Source: Nostoc sp. KVJ20 (GTDB lineage: Bacteria > Cyanobacteriota > Cyanobacteriia > Cyanobacteriales > Nostocaceae). Taken from it: DNA of 64,000 nt. This document shows positions 18,601-27,234 of the stretch, piece after piece. Numbering within the stretch: position 1 is the first letter of the stretch; each line of letters opens with the position of its first letter. The notes beneath the pieces were generated by a model. It ran no database searches and was not told where the DNA came from. It saw nothing but the letters and a program-made list of their open reading frames with translations. The stretch is from contig NZ_KV757622.1 of the NCBI RefSeq assembly GCF_001712795.1, positions 141,527 to 205,526 of the forward strand, written 5' to 3'. A program made the translations under genes and the position numbers.

Positions 18601-19437
18601 ATGAGGTATCGCGCTTTAATTGTTGCATTCTTGGCTTTGTGCCTAGGTCTAATAACTGCTTGTAGTGATGCACCTACTAGTAGTAGTGGTAGAGATGTAC
18701 TTACTTACGATCAAATTCGTGGCACTGGCTTGGCTAACAAATGCCCCCAACTAGCAGAAACAAGCCGTGGTTCCATTCCCATTGATTCTAGCCAGTCTTA
18801 TGCCATCAAAGAACTTTGCTTGGAGCCAACTAGCTTCTTCATCAAAGAAGAACCTGCTAATAAACGGCAAGAAGCAGAATTTGTTGCTGGCAAATTGTTG
18901 ACCAGATACACTTCCACCATTGACCAGGTGCAAGGTGATCTAAAAATCAACTCAGATAATAGCTTGACCTTTACGGAAACTGATGGTCTTGATTTCCAAG
19001 CCATCACTGTGCAGCTTCCTGGTGGTGAGAGAGTACCTTTCCTCTTCACCATCAAAAACTTGGTTGCTCAAAGCCAACCCAGTTTGACCAGTATTAACAC
19101 CTCTACGGACTTTGAAGGCACCTTCAAAGTTCCTTCCTATCGTGGTGCTGCCTTCCTAGATCCTAAAGGTCGTGGTGTTGTCAGTGGCTACGATAATGCC
19201 GTAGCGCTCCCCGCCCAAGCAGATGATGAAGAACTTACCCGTACTAACGTCAAGCGTGCTGAAAATCTTAATGGCAAGATTTCTCTGCAAATCGCTAAAA
19301 TAGACAGTTCTAGCGGTGAAATTGCTGGTACTTTCGAGAGTGAACAGCCATCTGATACAGATTTAGGTGCTGGCGAACCTAAAGAAGTTAAGATTCGCGG
19401 TCTATTTTATGGACGGGTTGAACCTACTCGTGGCTAA
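18601..19437 (+). CDS. psbO: Photosystem II manganese-stabilising protein PsbO
   Basis: PsbO is the 33-kDa lumenal extrinsic subunit that stabilises the Mn4CaO5 cluster of photosystem II. The 278-residue precursor starts with a signal peptide (RYRALIVAFLALCLGLITAC). The mature part shows the PsbO signatures LTYDQIRGTGLANKCPQL, the second conserved Cys (ELCLEPTSF, pairing with the CPQL Cys), GDLKINSDNSLTFTETDG, VPFLFTIKNLVA, FKVPSYRGAAFLDPKGRG and a C-terminal KIRGLFYGRVE. ATG at 18601 follows GATTGAGG at a suitable distance, so it is preferred to TTG at 18583. The signal peptide ends LITAC, which resembles a lipobox, as in other cyanobacterial PsbO; lipidation is not implied. It is followed by a very strong terminator. 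Confidence 0.98.
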   Translation: MRYRALIVAFLALCLGLITACSDAPTSSSGRDVLTYDQIRGTGLANKCPQLAETSRGSIPIDSSQSYAIKELCLEPTSFFIKEEPANKRQEAEFVAGKLLTRYTSTIDQVQGDLKINSDNSLTFTETDGLDFQAITVQLPGGERVPFLFTIKNLVAQSQPSLTSINTSTDFEGTFKVPSYRGAAFLDPKGRGVVSGYDNAVALPAQADDEELTRTNVKRAENLNGKISLQIAKIDSSSGEIAGTFESEQPSDTDLGAGEPKEVKIRGLFYGRVEPTRG

Positions 19438-19511
19438 ATCTTTGGAACTAAGGCAAATAACTGGCACTCAGAATGACAATTCTGTAAGTATCAGATTTGA
19501 TCACAAAAGTT

Positions 19512-19554
19512 AACCTATCTACCCTCTTTTTTCAAGAGGGTAGATAGGTTTTTT
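19512..19554 (+). terminator. Strong terminator of psbO
   Basis: A perfect 17-bp stem (19512-19528 with 19534-19550) encloses the loop TTTTC and runs into six T. It lies 75 bases after the psbO stop codon. The symmetry also provides an AA-rich left arm, so it may work in both directions. Confidence 0.95.
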
Positions 19555-19690
19555 ACAAAGATGGGGAAAAGTTAAAACCGAGCAAAATAGCTTTGGCAAT
19601 TGGGAAAATTTTGATCCCTAAATTTTGTGGATCACTTGATTCATCCCTTTAACCTTTTCCCTTTCATTAAAAGACTATAGACTTAAGTAC

Positions 19691-19717
19691 AAAAAAGGGC
19701 GAGATGCCCTTTTTTTA
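19691..19717 (+). terminator. Second terminator hairpin downstream of psbO
   Basis: Stem AAAAAAGGGC / GCCCTTTTTT with the loop GAGAT, followed by further T. The A-rich left arm makes it usable from either side. Confidence 0.85.
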
Positions 19718-20190
19718 TTGGCTTGCGTAAATATACATAGTATTCTTTTAAATTATTTAGTAATTTTTAATTATTGGATAAATCTCTGTTGAATAGACAC
19801 GTAATTTTACTGTAAATATAACTTTTACTATTCCAACAAAAAACCGACTACTGTTGTTTTGTTTCTATAAATTAACTTCATCATTAATTAATTCAAGTTA
19901 AGTACAATCTCGGTTTGATATTTAGTGATTAATTTTATATTTTATTCCTATGTAGTTCTCAAAAAACCTACAGATCATACCAAAGATAAATAACCAACTA
20001 AATACCGATTTCGCCCATTTAAATTTTGCTCTATTGTCAAGCAATCTATGGAATTTTGATAGAAAAGCTTTGTTATCTACCATAGTATTTGCTCGGAAAT
20101 ATAGCGCGATATTGTCTTTGATGTCGTGCGATCGCAGCTTAATTTAAAAGCGAATAATTGATTCTTTATTTGCTCAATAAACCCGGTGCT

Positions 20191-20967
20191 ATGCCTACCA
20201 CAGTCACCACTGAACTAAAACACGAAATTTGGCAGTTGTTGCGAGAATATCAGCAATCTCCGTCAGAAAATATCCGTAATCAACTGGTAAAACTCAATTT
20301 TGGACTTGTGAGAAAAGAAGCTCACTACTGGACAAATCAATGTCATGAAACCTACGATGATTTGCTCCAGGTTGGATGCTTGGGTTTAATCAGAGCTATT
20401 GAAAGATTTGAACTTTCCAAGGGACATGCCTTCAGTTCCTACGCTCTTCCTTATATTCGGGGTGAAATTCAACACTATCTCCGAGATAAAGGCGTCACCG
20501 TGCGAATTCCTAGGAGATGGCTAGCACTTCAACAGCAAGCAATAGGAGTATCACGTTCTTGGCGTGAAAAACATAATCGTCAACCAACCGACTCAGAATT
20601 AGCAGCAGCACTAGAAATTTCTCCAAACGAATGGCAAGAAATTAAATTAGCATGGGTCAATCGCGCTCCCTTAAGTCTTGATGTGCCAATCCAAGATGGA
20701 GAAGAAGGCTCTACCTGCTTAGGAGAATTGGTTCCAGATCCTAACTATCGCAGCTTTCAACTGGCACAAGAAGACCAACTTCGCTTACAACAAGCATTGG
20801 TTCAGCTAGAAAAACGCACCCGCGATGTGTTGGAATGTGTGTTTTTGCAAGATTTGACCCAAAAACAAGTTGCAGAACATCTGGGCATAAGTGTAGTTAC
20901 GGTTTCTCGTAGAGTCAAGAAAGGCCTGGATTTGATGAAAGAGCTTATGGGTGTGGCTGAGGACTAA
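20191..20967 (+). CDS. sigF: RNA polymerase sigma factor, group 3 (SigF type)
   Basis: A 258-residue alternative sigma factor of the SigB/SigF/SigG-like group. Region 2 includes NFGLVRKEAHYW and DDLLQVGCLGLIRAIERFELSKGHAFSSYALPYIRGEIQHYLRDKG, the -10 recognition and melting part; region 3 follows (RIPRRW, ELAAALEISPNEW) and region 4 has the -35 recognition helix-turn-helix (LTQKQVAEHLGISVVTVSRRVKKGL). ATG at 20191 was chosen over TTG at 20158 because homologous SigF proteins begin close to the conserved LKHEIWQLL. In cyanobacteria SigF governs motility and pilus genes and some stress genes; the PilP-like lipoprotein next door fits that. The psbO-sigF neighbourhood matches what I recall for Nostoc. 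Confidence 0.93.
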   Translation: MPTTVTTELKHEIWQLLREYQQSPSENIRNQLVKLNFGLVRKEAHYWTNQCHETYDDLLQVGCLGLIRAIERFELSKGHAFSSYALPYIRGEIQHYLRDKGVTVRIPRRWLALQQQAIGVSRSWREKHNRQPTDSELAAALEISPNEWQEIKLAWVNRAPLSLDVPIQDGEEGSTCLGELVPDPNYRSFQLAQEDQLRLQQALVQLEKRTRDVLECVFLQDLTQKQVAEHLGISVVTVSRRVKKGLDLMKELMGVAED

Positions 20968-21129
20968 CTGCAAACACCAACCCGCATTTATGCTGGGTAG
21001 GCAGTGCTAAAAATAACCCTTGAAATGTAAAAAATTAGGTTATAAAGGGAACATACTTTGCCTTTAATACACATTTCAGGCATGTTAATTTCCATTTTTC
21101 AATTTTCCAATGGCTTTTGAGAACAGCTC

Positions 21130-21996
21130 ATGGGCAGAACTTCAAAAATTACAATTGCAGCTATTTTAACTTTGGCGATCGCTGGATGTGCTTCTGAAGA
21201 TACACAACAAGCAGTCAATCCTGTACCAATTCCCAAAATAGCCACAAAGTCGCCACCAGCGGCTCAATCCTTTAAGAATCCAGTGATACCTGCCAAACAG
21301 GTTTCACAAGTTAGTCTTACATCTGCTAACTTGATTCAATCCACTAATGCTACACAACGGGCACGAGAACTTGTGGTATCAAAAGATCGAAGTGACCCCT
21401 TTACACAACTTTTCGGGCAGATGGTTCCCGGAATGCCTCAAATATCTGGAAGGCCTGTCCCTGTGGTGCCTAAGCTACCTACTGCATCACTAGCAGTACG
21501 AAAACTTCCAACACGAAAACTTCCAACAGGCAGCATAGCTTTAAATCCAAAGAAAAATAACGTTTCTTCTGTAGCAAAAAAAGTCAATCCTACCTTGACT
21601 TCAGTCTTACCCAAGGTTTTACCTCAAGTTGTCCCCAACCCAACTTTAGCCTCTGTATTGCCACCACCAGCACAACCTGAATTAGCAAGGGCAGTGGTTG
21701 TGAGTGGTGTAGTTCTAATTAGTAAGGAACCACAGGCAATTATCAAAGTACCCGATGAGCCGACAAGTCGCTATGTACAAGCGGGACAGCGATTGGCAAA
21801 TGGCGTACTGATTAAACGTATTGAAATGAATCAGGGCTACAACCCCATCGTGATTTTGGAACAATTTGGTATTGAAGTTGCCAAAATGGTAGGGGAAGGG
21901 GCTGTCACCTCAACGCCGTCAGCTGCATCTGCTACCGGCAATCCTATTTCAGTGACAACGCCTCCCCAAAATTCTTTTAATGTGGGAGCTTCATAA
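21130..21996 (+). CDS. Lipoprotein with PilP-like C-terminal domain
   Basis: A 288-residue exported protein. The N-terminus is a lipoprotein signal peptide with lipobox LAIAGC (Cys at residue 20). Residues about 30-190 are low-complexity, rich in Pro, Ala, Lys and Val, with a short direct repeat (RKLPTRKLPTG). A fragment SDPFTQLFG resembles the 'RDPF' element of PilP pilus-assembly lipoproteins, and the C-terminal region (VVVSGVVLISKEPQAIIKVPDEPTSRYVQAG, then ANGVLIKRIE) has the layout of the PilP/GspC-like beta domain. PilP links the inner-membrane PilMNO complex to the PilQ secretin in type IV pili. The match is by eye and weak, but sigF immediately upstream controls pilus genes. It is followed 2 bases later by a small gene. 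Confidence 0.65.
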   Translation: MGRTSKITIAAILTLAIAGCASEDTQQAVNPVPIPKIATKSPPAAQSFKNPVIPAKQVSQVSLTSANLIQSTNATQRARELVVSKDRSDPFTQLFGQMVPGMPQISGRPVPVVPKLPTASLAVRKLPTRKLPTGSIALNPKKNNVSSVAKKVNPTLTSVLPKVLPQVVPNPTLASVLPPPAQPELARAVVVSGVVLISKEPQAIIKVPDEPTSRYVQAGQRLANGVLIKRIEMNQGYNPIVILEQFGIEVAKMVGEGAVTSTPSAASATGNPISVTTPPQNSFNVGAS

Positions 21997-21998
21997 AG

Positions 21999-22250
21999 AT
22001 GGAGAGTAAGGAAAAAATTGAATTCGCTGATTTGCCTTTAGCTGTTTATAGAGAAATAGCAGCGCATTTACATCAAGTCGAAGGGGTGGAAGTGGATTTA
22101 ATTCCCCAGTCATCCGAGCAGTTTGATTACAATCAAAGTCAAATTGCTGGTTTGAGCCTCTCGTGGACAGCAAACTCTGGTTCAGAAAGTCGGCAACGAG
22201 TTAACCAGATTTTGGCTTACTATCAAAATCGCTATATGAATCCTATTTGA
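21999..22250 (+). CDS. Conserved small hypothetical protein, coupled to the lipoprotein
   Basis: An 83-residue acidic protein (FADLPLAVYREIAAHLHQVEGVEVDLIPQ; AGLSLSWTAN; RVNQILAYYQNRY). Its start lies 2 bases after the upstream stop codon, so the two are translationally coupled. It has no membrane segment. The ordered helix-strand pattern suggests a small globular protein; the function is unknown. A terminator follows 31 bases downstream. Confidence 0.75.
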   Translation: MESKEKIEFADLPLAVYREIAAHLHQVEGVEVDLIPQSSEQFDYNQSQIAGLSLSWTANSGSESRQRVNQILAYYQNRYMNPI

Positions 22251-22280
22251 TTTTTTGATTTGTGAGAATTGCAACCCACA

Positions 22281-22312
22281 GAACCCCGACTTCTTTAAGA
22301 AGTCGGGGTTCT
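22281..22312 (+). terminator. Terminator after the lipoprotein gene pair
   Basis: A perfect long inverted repeat (GAACCCCGACTTCTT with its complement around T22296) followed by CTTGTTGTTT. It is the common 'GAACCCCGAC' hairpin of Nostoc intergenic regions and also behaves as a dispersed repeat. Confidence 0.75.
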
Positions 22313-22532
22313 TGTTGTTTACGAATGATTAAGTAAGGCAATATTGTCTGAAGTTCGTTTTCATCCCCGAAAGGGAACTAAACGCCTTTCTCTCTTTTTC
22401 GATAAAGAATACTGTCTAACGACCTCACAACACACAGCAAGGTGAGGATTTCAAAAACCAAGGTTATGATTATTAATGCATTAATCGAGCTTGGGTCTAA
22501 TAATAAATAAGTTGGCACAAATAAACCTCAGA

Positions 22533-22588
22533 GTACGGAGACGATTAATCGCCTCTGTACAGCAGTCAAAAACTATTGCTCTTGACTG
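22533..22588 (+). promoter_or_regulatory. Two adjacent hairpins in the glyA leader
   Basis: Hairpin 1 (22533-22560) pairs GTACGGAGACGAT with ATCGCCTCTGTAC, 13 positions with one mismatch and one G-T. Hairpin 2 (22563-22588) pairs CAGTCAA with TTGACTG over a 12-base loop. They lie 64 bases before the glyA start and could be a 5' UTR regulatory structure. They do not resemble the glycine riboswitch core. Confidence 0.4.
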
Positions 22589-22651
22589 TTATTTAGGTGC
22601 TGTATCCAACCCAAATCAGCCGTTGTACAAATTTCCATAAGGATAATTGAA

Positions 22652-23935
22652 GTGACTAGGACTAATTCAGACTTTCTTTCCTCCAGTGATCCAGCGATCG
22701 CGGGGTTAATCAACGACGAACTACAGCGTCAGCGAGATCACTTGGAGTTGATTGCTAGTGAAAACTTTACCTCCGCCGCTGTACTGGCGGCTCAAGGTTC
22801 GGTACTGACAAATAAATATGCCGAGGGTTTACCTGGTAAACGCTACTATGGCGGTTGTGAGTTTATCGACAAAATCGAGCAAGTAGCGATCGACCGTGCT
22901 AAACAGATATTTGGTGCTGCTCATGCGAATGTGCAACCCCATTCTGGCGCACAAGCCAATTTTGCAGTGTTTCTGTCGCTGCTGCAACCAGGAGACAAAA
23001 TTATGGGAATGGATTTGTCTCATGGGGGACATCTTACTCACGGTTCCCCTGTAAATTTCTCAGGTAAGTGGTTCCAAGTTAGCCACTATGGTGTCAGTCA
23101 ACAAACAGAACAACTTGACTATGACCAAATTCGAGAGCTGGCGCTAAGGGAGCGTCCTAAGCTGCTGATTTGTGGTTATTCGGCTTATCCTCGTGTAATT
23201 GATTTTGAAAAGTTCCGTAGTATTGCTGATGAAATCGGCGCTTACTTACTCGCCGATATTGCTCACATTGCTGGCTTAGTTGCTAGTGGTCTTCATCCCG
23301 ATCCCATTCCTCATTGTCATGTAGTAACAACAACTACACATAAGACTCTACGCGGCCCTAGAGGTGGTTTAATTTTGACTGGTGACGCAGAACTAGGTAA
23401 AAAGCTAGATAAATCTGTTTTTCCTGGTAGCCAAGGCGGGCCATTGGAACACGTCATTGCTGGTAAGGCTGTAGCTTTTGGAGAAGCCCTCAAGCCTGAG
23501 TTTAAAACCTATTCTGCCCAAGTGATTGAAAATGCTCGTGCTTTGGCCGAACAACTACAAAATCGGGGCTTAAAGTTGGTATCTAATGGCACTGATAACC
23601 ATTTGATATTAGTAGATTTACGCTCTGTAAATCTAACTGGTAAGCAGGCGGATCAGCTAGTTAGTAGCGTGAATATTACTGCTAACAAAAATACTATTCC
23701 CTTTGATCCACAATCGCCATTTGTTACCAGTGGTCTGAGGTTAGGTTCTCCAGCCATGACCACGCGGGGCTTAGGAGTAGGAGAATTTACCGAGATTGCA
23801 AATATTATTAGCGATCGCCTACTTTCTCCAGATTCCGACGTAGTAACCCAAGATTGTCGGCAAAGGGTAGCAGCATTGTGCGATCGCTTCCCCTTATATC
23901 CTCACCTGGAAATTCCTGTACCAGCACTAGCATAA
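22652..23935 (+). CDS. glyA: Serine hydroxymethyltransferase
   Basis: GlyA is a cytosolic PLP enzyme converting serine and tetrahydrofolate to glycine and 5,10-methylene-THF, supplying one-carbon units and acting on photorespiratory glycine. The 427-residue protein has the family blocks ELIASENFTS, YAEGLPGKRYYGGCEFID, QPHSGAQANFAV, DIAHIAGLVASG and the PLP-lysine motif VTTTTHKTLRGPRGG (Lys at about residue 230), and GLRLGSPAMTTRG near the C-terminus. Translation starts at GTG 22652 after AAGGATAATTGAA. It stands alone behind a structured leader and is followed by repeat arrays. Confidence 0.97.
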   Translation: MTRTNSDFLSSSDPAIAGLINDELQRQRDHLELIASENFTSAAVLAAQGSVLTNKYAEGLPGKRYYGGCEFIDKIEQVAIDRAKQIFGAAHANVQPHSGAQANFAVFLSLLQPGDKIMGMDLSHGGHLTHGSPVNFSGKWFQVSHYGVSQQTEQLDYDQIRELALRERPKLLICGYSAYPRVIDFEKFRSIADEIGAYLLADIAHIAGLVASGLHPDPIPHCHVVTTTTHKTLRGPRGGLILTGDAELGKKLDKSVFPGSQGGPLEHVIAGKAVAFGEALKPEFKTYSAQVIENARALAEQLQNRGLKLVSNGTDNHLILVDLRSVNLTGKQADQLVSSVNITANKNTIPFDPQSPFVTSGLRLGSPAMTTRGLGVGEFTEIANIISDRLLSPDSDVVTQDCRQRVAALCDRFPLYPHLEIPVPALA

Positions 23936-23949
23936 TTGGGCATGGGGCA

Positions 23950-24092
23950 ATTCAATTTTAGATTTTGGATTGACGATTTTAGATTGAAATTTAATCCAAA
24001 ATCCAAAATCCAAAATCTAAAATCTAAAATCTAAAATTCTTAATCCCTGCCCCCACTCCCTATTCCCTATTCCCCATTCCCTATTCCCAATC
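23950..24092. repeat. AAAATCC/AAAATCT heptamer array and TATTCCC array
   Basis: The region contains TTTTAGATTTTGGATT on the left and about six units of CCAAAATC/CTAAAATC on the right (23996-24038), forming a large inverted repeat, then CCCTATTCCC units (about 24058-24086). They are STRR-type heptanucleotide repeats between glyA and cinA. Confidence 0.8.
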
Positions 24093-24094
24093 CA

Positions 24095-25345
24095 ATGAGC
24101 GCAGAAATTATTTGTGTTGGTACTGAACTGCTGCTAGGAGATATCCTCAACGGCAATGCTCAATTTTTAGCGCAACAATTAGCGCAGCTAGGTATTCCCC
24201 ATTACTATCAAACAGTGGTTGGGGATAACCCAGAACGGTTGAAAGAAGTTATAGAAATTGCTATTTCCAGAGCGCAAATTCTCATTTTTACTGGTGGACT
24301 TGGCCCAACACCAGATGATCTTACCTGCGAAACCATCGCCGATTTTTTTAAAGTCCCGTTGCTAGAACGCTCTGACATCATCGAAGACATAACCCAAAAA
24401 TTCGCCCAACGTGGTCGGGTTATGTCACCAAGTAACCGCAAACAAGCTTTGATTCCCCAAGGTGCAGAAATTCTCCCCAACCCCACTGGAACAGCACCCG
24501 GCATCATTTGGCAACCTCGTCCTGAAATCACAATTTTTACCTTTCCCGGTGTTCCCAGTGAAATGCATCCGATGTGGGAAGAAACAGCCGTACCATTTCT
24601 CAAAAGTCAAGGTTGGGGTAAAGAAATTATTTACAGCCGGAGTTTAAAGTTTTGGGGTATTGGTGAATCTGCTTTGGCGGAAAAGGTTGCTTCCTATTTG
24701 AAGTTGCCAAATCCCACAGTAGCCCCTTATGCAGGTAAGGGGGAAGTAAGATTGCGAGTCTCTGCTAAAGCAACTTCAGAAGCAGCAGCAGAAGAACTAA
24801 TTGCGCCCATTGAGAAACAACTTAAAGAAATCGCCGGACTGGATTTTTACGGCGTTAATAACGATACTCTTGCTTCCGTGGTCGGTCAGTTGTTGCGGGT
24901 ATCAAAAGAAACGCTTTCAGTCGCAGAATCTTGCACTGGTGGCGGTTTAGGACAAATGTTAACTGAGATTTCTGGGAGTTCTGATTACTTTTGGGGTGGA
25001 GTAATTTCTTATGACAATTCGGTAAAAGTTAGGCTACTGGGGGTTAACCAGGAAGATTTAGATAAATTTGGGGCGGTAAGTGCGATCGTTGCAGAGCAAA
25101 TGGCAATTGGGGTAAAAACCAGACTTTCAACCACTTGGGGACTAAGTATTACTGGTATTGCTGGCCCAACTGGAGGGACGGATACTAAGCCAGTGGGTTT
25201 AGTTTACGTTGGTTTAGCTGGGCCAGAGGATGAAGTGGCAAGTTTTGAGTATCAGTTTGGCACAGTGCGAGGACGCCCTCTAATTCGTCATGTCAGTGCT
25301 AATGCAGCGTTGGATAATTTACGGCGAAAGTTGTTGACGAGGTAG
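24095..25345 (+). CDS. cinA: CinA family competence/damage-inducible protein
   Basis: A 416-residue two-domain protein. The N-terminal MoaB/MogA-like molybdopterin-binding fold (residues 1-170) shows MSAEIICVGTELLLGDILN, FTGGLGPTPDDLTCE and NPTGTAPGI. The C-terminal domain (about 255-416) is the PncC nicotinamide-nucleotide amidohydrolase type, with SVAESCTGGGLGQ and GISITGIAGPTGG-like sequence (GLSITGIAGPTGGTDTKPVGLVYVG). CinA recycles NMN and may hydrolyse ADP-ribose; in competent bacteria it is induced with recA. ATG at 24095 follows repeat DNA directly, so promoter signals must lie in or before the repeats. Confidence 0.95.
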   Translation: MSAEIICVGTELLLGDILNGNAQFLAQQLAQLGIPHYYQTVVGDNPERLKEVIEIAISRAQILIFTGGLGPTPDDLTCETIADFFKVPLLERSDIIEDITQKFAQRGRVMSPSNRKQALIPQGAEILPNPTGTAPGIIWQPRPEITIFTFPGVPSEMHPMWEETAVPFLKSQGWGKEIIYSRSLKFWGIGESALAEKVASYLKLPNPTVAPYAGKGEVRLRVSAKATSEAAAEELIAPIEKQLKEIAGLDFYGVNNDTLASVVGQLLRVSKETLSVAESCTGGGLGQMLTEISGSSDYFWGGVISYDNSVKVRLLGVNQEDLDKFGAVSAIVAEQMAIGVKTRLSTTWGLSITGIAGPTGGTDTKPVGLVYVGLAGPEDEVASFEYQFGTVRGRPLIRHVSANAALDNLRRKLLTR

Positions 25346-25446
25346 GAGGCCTATTATGTTTGTCATACAAGTTGTATGACAATCGAACCTATTGAAAATC
25401 TGATGTTATTTTAAAAAGCTCAATTACGAATTACGAATTATCAAGT

Positions 25447-26058
25447 ATGAGCAAAACTCCCATCCTTCAACCAAATCACTCATACACTTTCAGAAACTAT
25501 TTTGAGATGTCATTCGAGCCAGAAGACATCCTGGCTGAATTTGGCTATTCTTTAAAACGTTCCTCTCTCAATCACCAAAAGTCCACCATTGAATTAGATA
25601 GACTCGCAAATCTCAAATCTAGGATTGAGGAGAGCTTGCCATATATTAGTTTGACTAGTGAGGCAGCCCGCAGAGAGTTACTAATTGCCCCAATTTTATT
25701 GGATATTGTTCATTACACCCGTGCCCAACTTAGAATTGAATATCCTCTTATAGTTACAGAACAATTAAAAGGTTCCCTTGACTATTATCTTCATACAGAC
25801 CATAAGCTCTTGGTTGTGGAAGCTAAAAATGCTGATTTGGCAAGGGGCTTTACCCAGCTTGCTGTAGAACTGATTGCTATTGATGCGTGGACTGATTCTC
25901 AAGAGGCAAATTTACAAGGGGCTGTTTCTACAGGGGATATTTGGCAATTTGGTCTACTGAATCGAGAAAGTAAACAAATAATTCAAGACCTGAATTTATA
26001 TCGTGTTCCTGCTGACATAGACGACTTGCTTCGGATTTTGGTGGCGATACTGAGCTAA
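25447..26058 (+). CDS. PD-(D/E)XK nuclease-like protein
   Basis: A 203-residue soluble protein. The core GSLDYYL (Asp near residue 121), followed by KLLVVEAKNADLARGFTQLAVELIAID, gives the D...ExK arrangement of PD-(D/E)XK nucleases (E-A-K near residue 131) with the following helix carrying a Gln-rich face, as in the restriction-endonuclease-like fold. No methyltransferase or specificity subunit is adjacent, so it is an orphan. In cyanobacteria such proteins are common beside defence genes, toxins or as solitary genes. The nuclease assignment is by motif only; activity is not shown. Confidence 0.65.
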   Translation: MSKTPILQPNHSYTFRNYFEMSFEPEDILAEFGYSLKRSSLNHQKSTIELDRLANLKSRIEESLPYISLTSEAARRELLIAPILLDIVHYTRAQLRIEYPLIVTEQLKGSLDYYLHTDHKLLVVEAKNADLARGFTQLAVELIAIDAWTDSQEANLQGAVSTGDIWQFGLLNRESKQIIQDLNLYRVPADIDDLLRILVAILS

Positions 26059-26274
26059 TACTGGCATATTTGATGGGCACTAGCCACAGAAGACTAATTG
26101 AGGTTATTCTTTCTTAATTTATTATTTTAATACATAGTAATATTTAATACACTGCATCATCAACCATCAGCCATCCAACTCCTACCCATCAGCACAATTA
26201 ATCACGGGATCGCTTGCTGTATTCTTCACAGTTTGTTACAAAAGTACAAAGAACTTCTAGAGACTAAGAACCAA

Positions 26275-27069
26275 ATGTTCGGCGGACTTACTGGTTTACA
26301 AGATCCTAAAGGCACTGATTGGGGAGAGCGGATGCTCAATACGGTCGCCAGCCAAACGATTCGCCACCTGTTTACCCAAAGCGAGTCAGTAGAAGTCTTT
26401 GTGCGCTGCTACCCCTCCAGCAAACTGTTGCAAGGCAGCATTGATAGCTTCAAAATGAGCGGTCGTGGCTTGGTGATTCGGAAAGATTTCGCGGTAGAGG
26501 AGATGTCTTTTGAAACCGATGCGGTGGCTATTGACTTCGGCTCGGTTTTAAGTGGCAAACTTAGTCTTAAGCAACCCACTCAAGCGATCGCTCAAGTCAT
26601 ATTATCAGAAGCAGGCATCAACCAAGCCTTTAATGCGGAACTAGTGAAAAAGCGCCTGCTTAACCTCTCCGTACCATCCCTAACGGCATTATCTGGCGGT
26701 GAACCAGTCTCTTTTACGGATGTCCAGGTACAGCTATTGCCAGAGAATCGCTTACAGCTTGTAGCAAAAGCAGATTTAAATAATGGCCAACTCGTACCCC
26801 TGAGCATGATTTTAACTGTAGGCATTGAAAGGCGGCGGCGAGTTTCTTTCAAAGATCCAAAAATCCAACTTGACCAAGTGCCAGAAGCACAACGAGAAAT
26901 CTCGCAAACCTTGAGCGTAGCGCTGGTAGAAATTTTAGATAATATGGTTGATCTTGATCGTTTTGACCTCGATGGAGTGAAAATGCGGCTCAACCGATTA
27001 GAAACTGAAGGTCAAAAACTTATTTTCAGTGGGTATGCTGAAATTGAACGTATTCCAAGTAGCTCTTGA
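26275..27069 (+). CDS. DUF2993 (LmeA-like) phospholipid-binding domain protein
   Basis: A 264-residue protein with the DUF2993 pattern: VEVFVRCYPSSKLLQGSIDSFKMSGRGLVIRKDFAVEEMSFETDAVAIDF, LKQPTQAIAQVILSEAGINQAF and FSGYAEIERI at the end. The fold is thought to be a TULIP-like lipid-binding barrel. No signal peptide is visible from ATG 26275; a TTG at 26233 would add MLQKYKELLETKNQ. In cyanobacteria the family is abundant with no defined function. The gene is solitary and converges with ugd. Confidence 0.82.
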   Translation: MFGGLTGLQDPKGTDWGERMLNTVASQTIRHLFTQSESVEVFVRCYPSSKLLQGSIDSFKMSGRGLVIRKDFAVEEMSFETDAVAIDFGSVLSGKLSLKQPTQAIAQVILSEAGINQAFNAELVKKRLLNLSVPSLTALSGGEPVSFTDVQVQLLPENRLQLVAKADLNNGQLVPLSMILTVGIERRRRVSFKDPKIQLDQVPEAQREISQTLSVALVEILDNMVDLDRFDLDGVKMRLNRLETEGQKLIFSGYAEIERIPSSS

Positions 27070-27122
27070 TACAAGATTAAACGCAAAAAGCCAAATTAAA
27101 GTGAAGCTTTAAACAAATTAAA

Positions 27123-27148
27123 TACCGCCTAGATGATTCTAAGCGGTA
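27123..27148. terminator. Probable bidirectional terminator between convergent genes
   Basis: TACCGC pairs with GCGGTA, then one C-A mismatch, then TAGA with TCTA around the loop TGAT. It lies between the DUF2993 gene and ugd, but the T tract is weak. Confidence 0.4.
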
Positions 27149-27234
27149 GTTTAAATATTTAGGTTTTGAAAGGAGTTAGAAGTTAGTAATTAATTTTTTT
27201 TATTTATCACTCCTAACTCCTAACTCCTAGCTCT

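Larger units (their letters stand above)
19438..20190. other. AT-rich interval between psbO and sigF
   Basis: Two strong terminator hairpins (19512-19554 and 19691-19717) close the psbO transcript. The remainder to sigF is AT-rich and without coding capacity; a HIP1 octamer-like GCGATCGC lies at about 20128-20135. Confidence 0.55.
22251..22651. other. Intergenic region and structured leader upstream of glyA
   Basis: It holds a terminator (22281-22312), a single CRISPR-repeat-like 27-mer (22357-22383, rejected) and two neighbouring hairpins at 22533-22588 just before glyA, described separately. No gene is supported. Confidence 0.5.

Noticed and set aside
22357..22383. Single 27-base sequence starting GTTT and ending AAAC with CCCCGAAAGGG centre, resembling a cyanobacterial CRISPR repeat
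   Set aside because: Only one copy, no spacers and no cas genes in the window; could be a relict but cannot be supported as an array.
22533..22588. Glycine riboswitch before glyA
   Set aside because: Paired hairpins are present but the conserved aptamer core and tandem arrangement are not.
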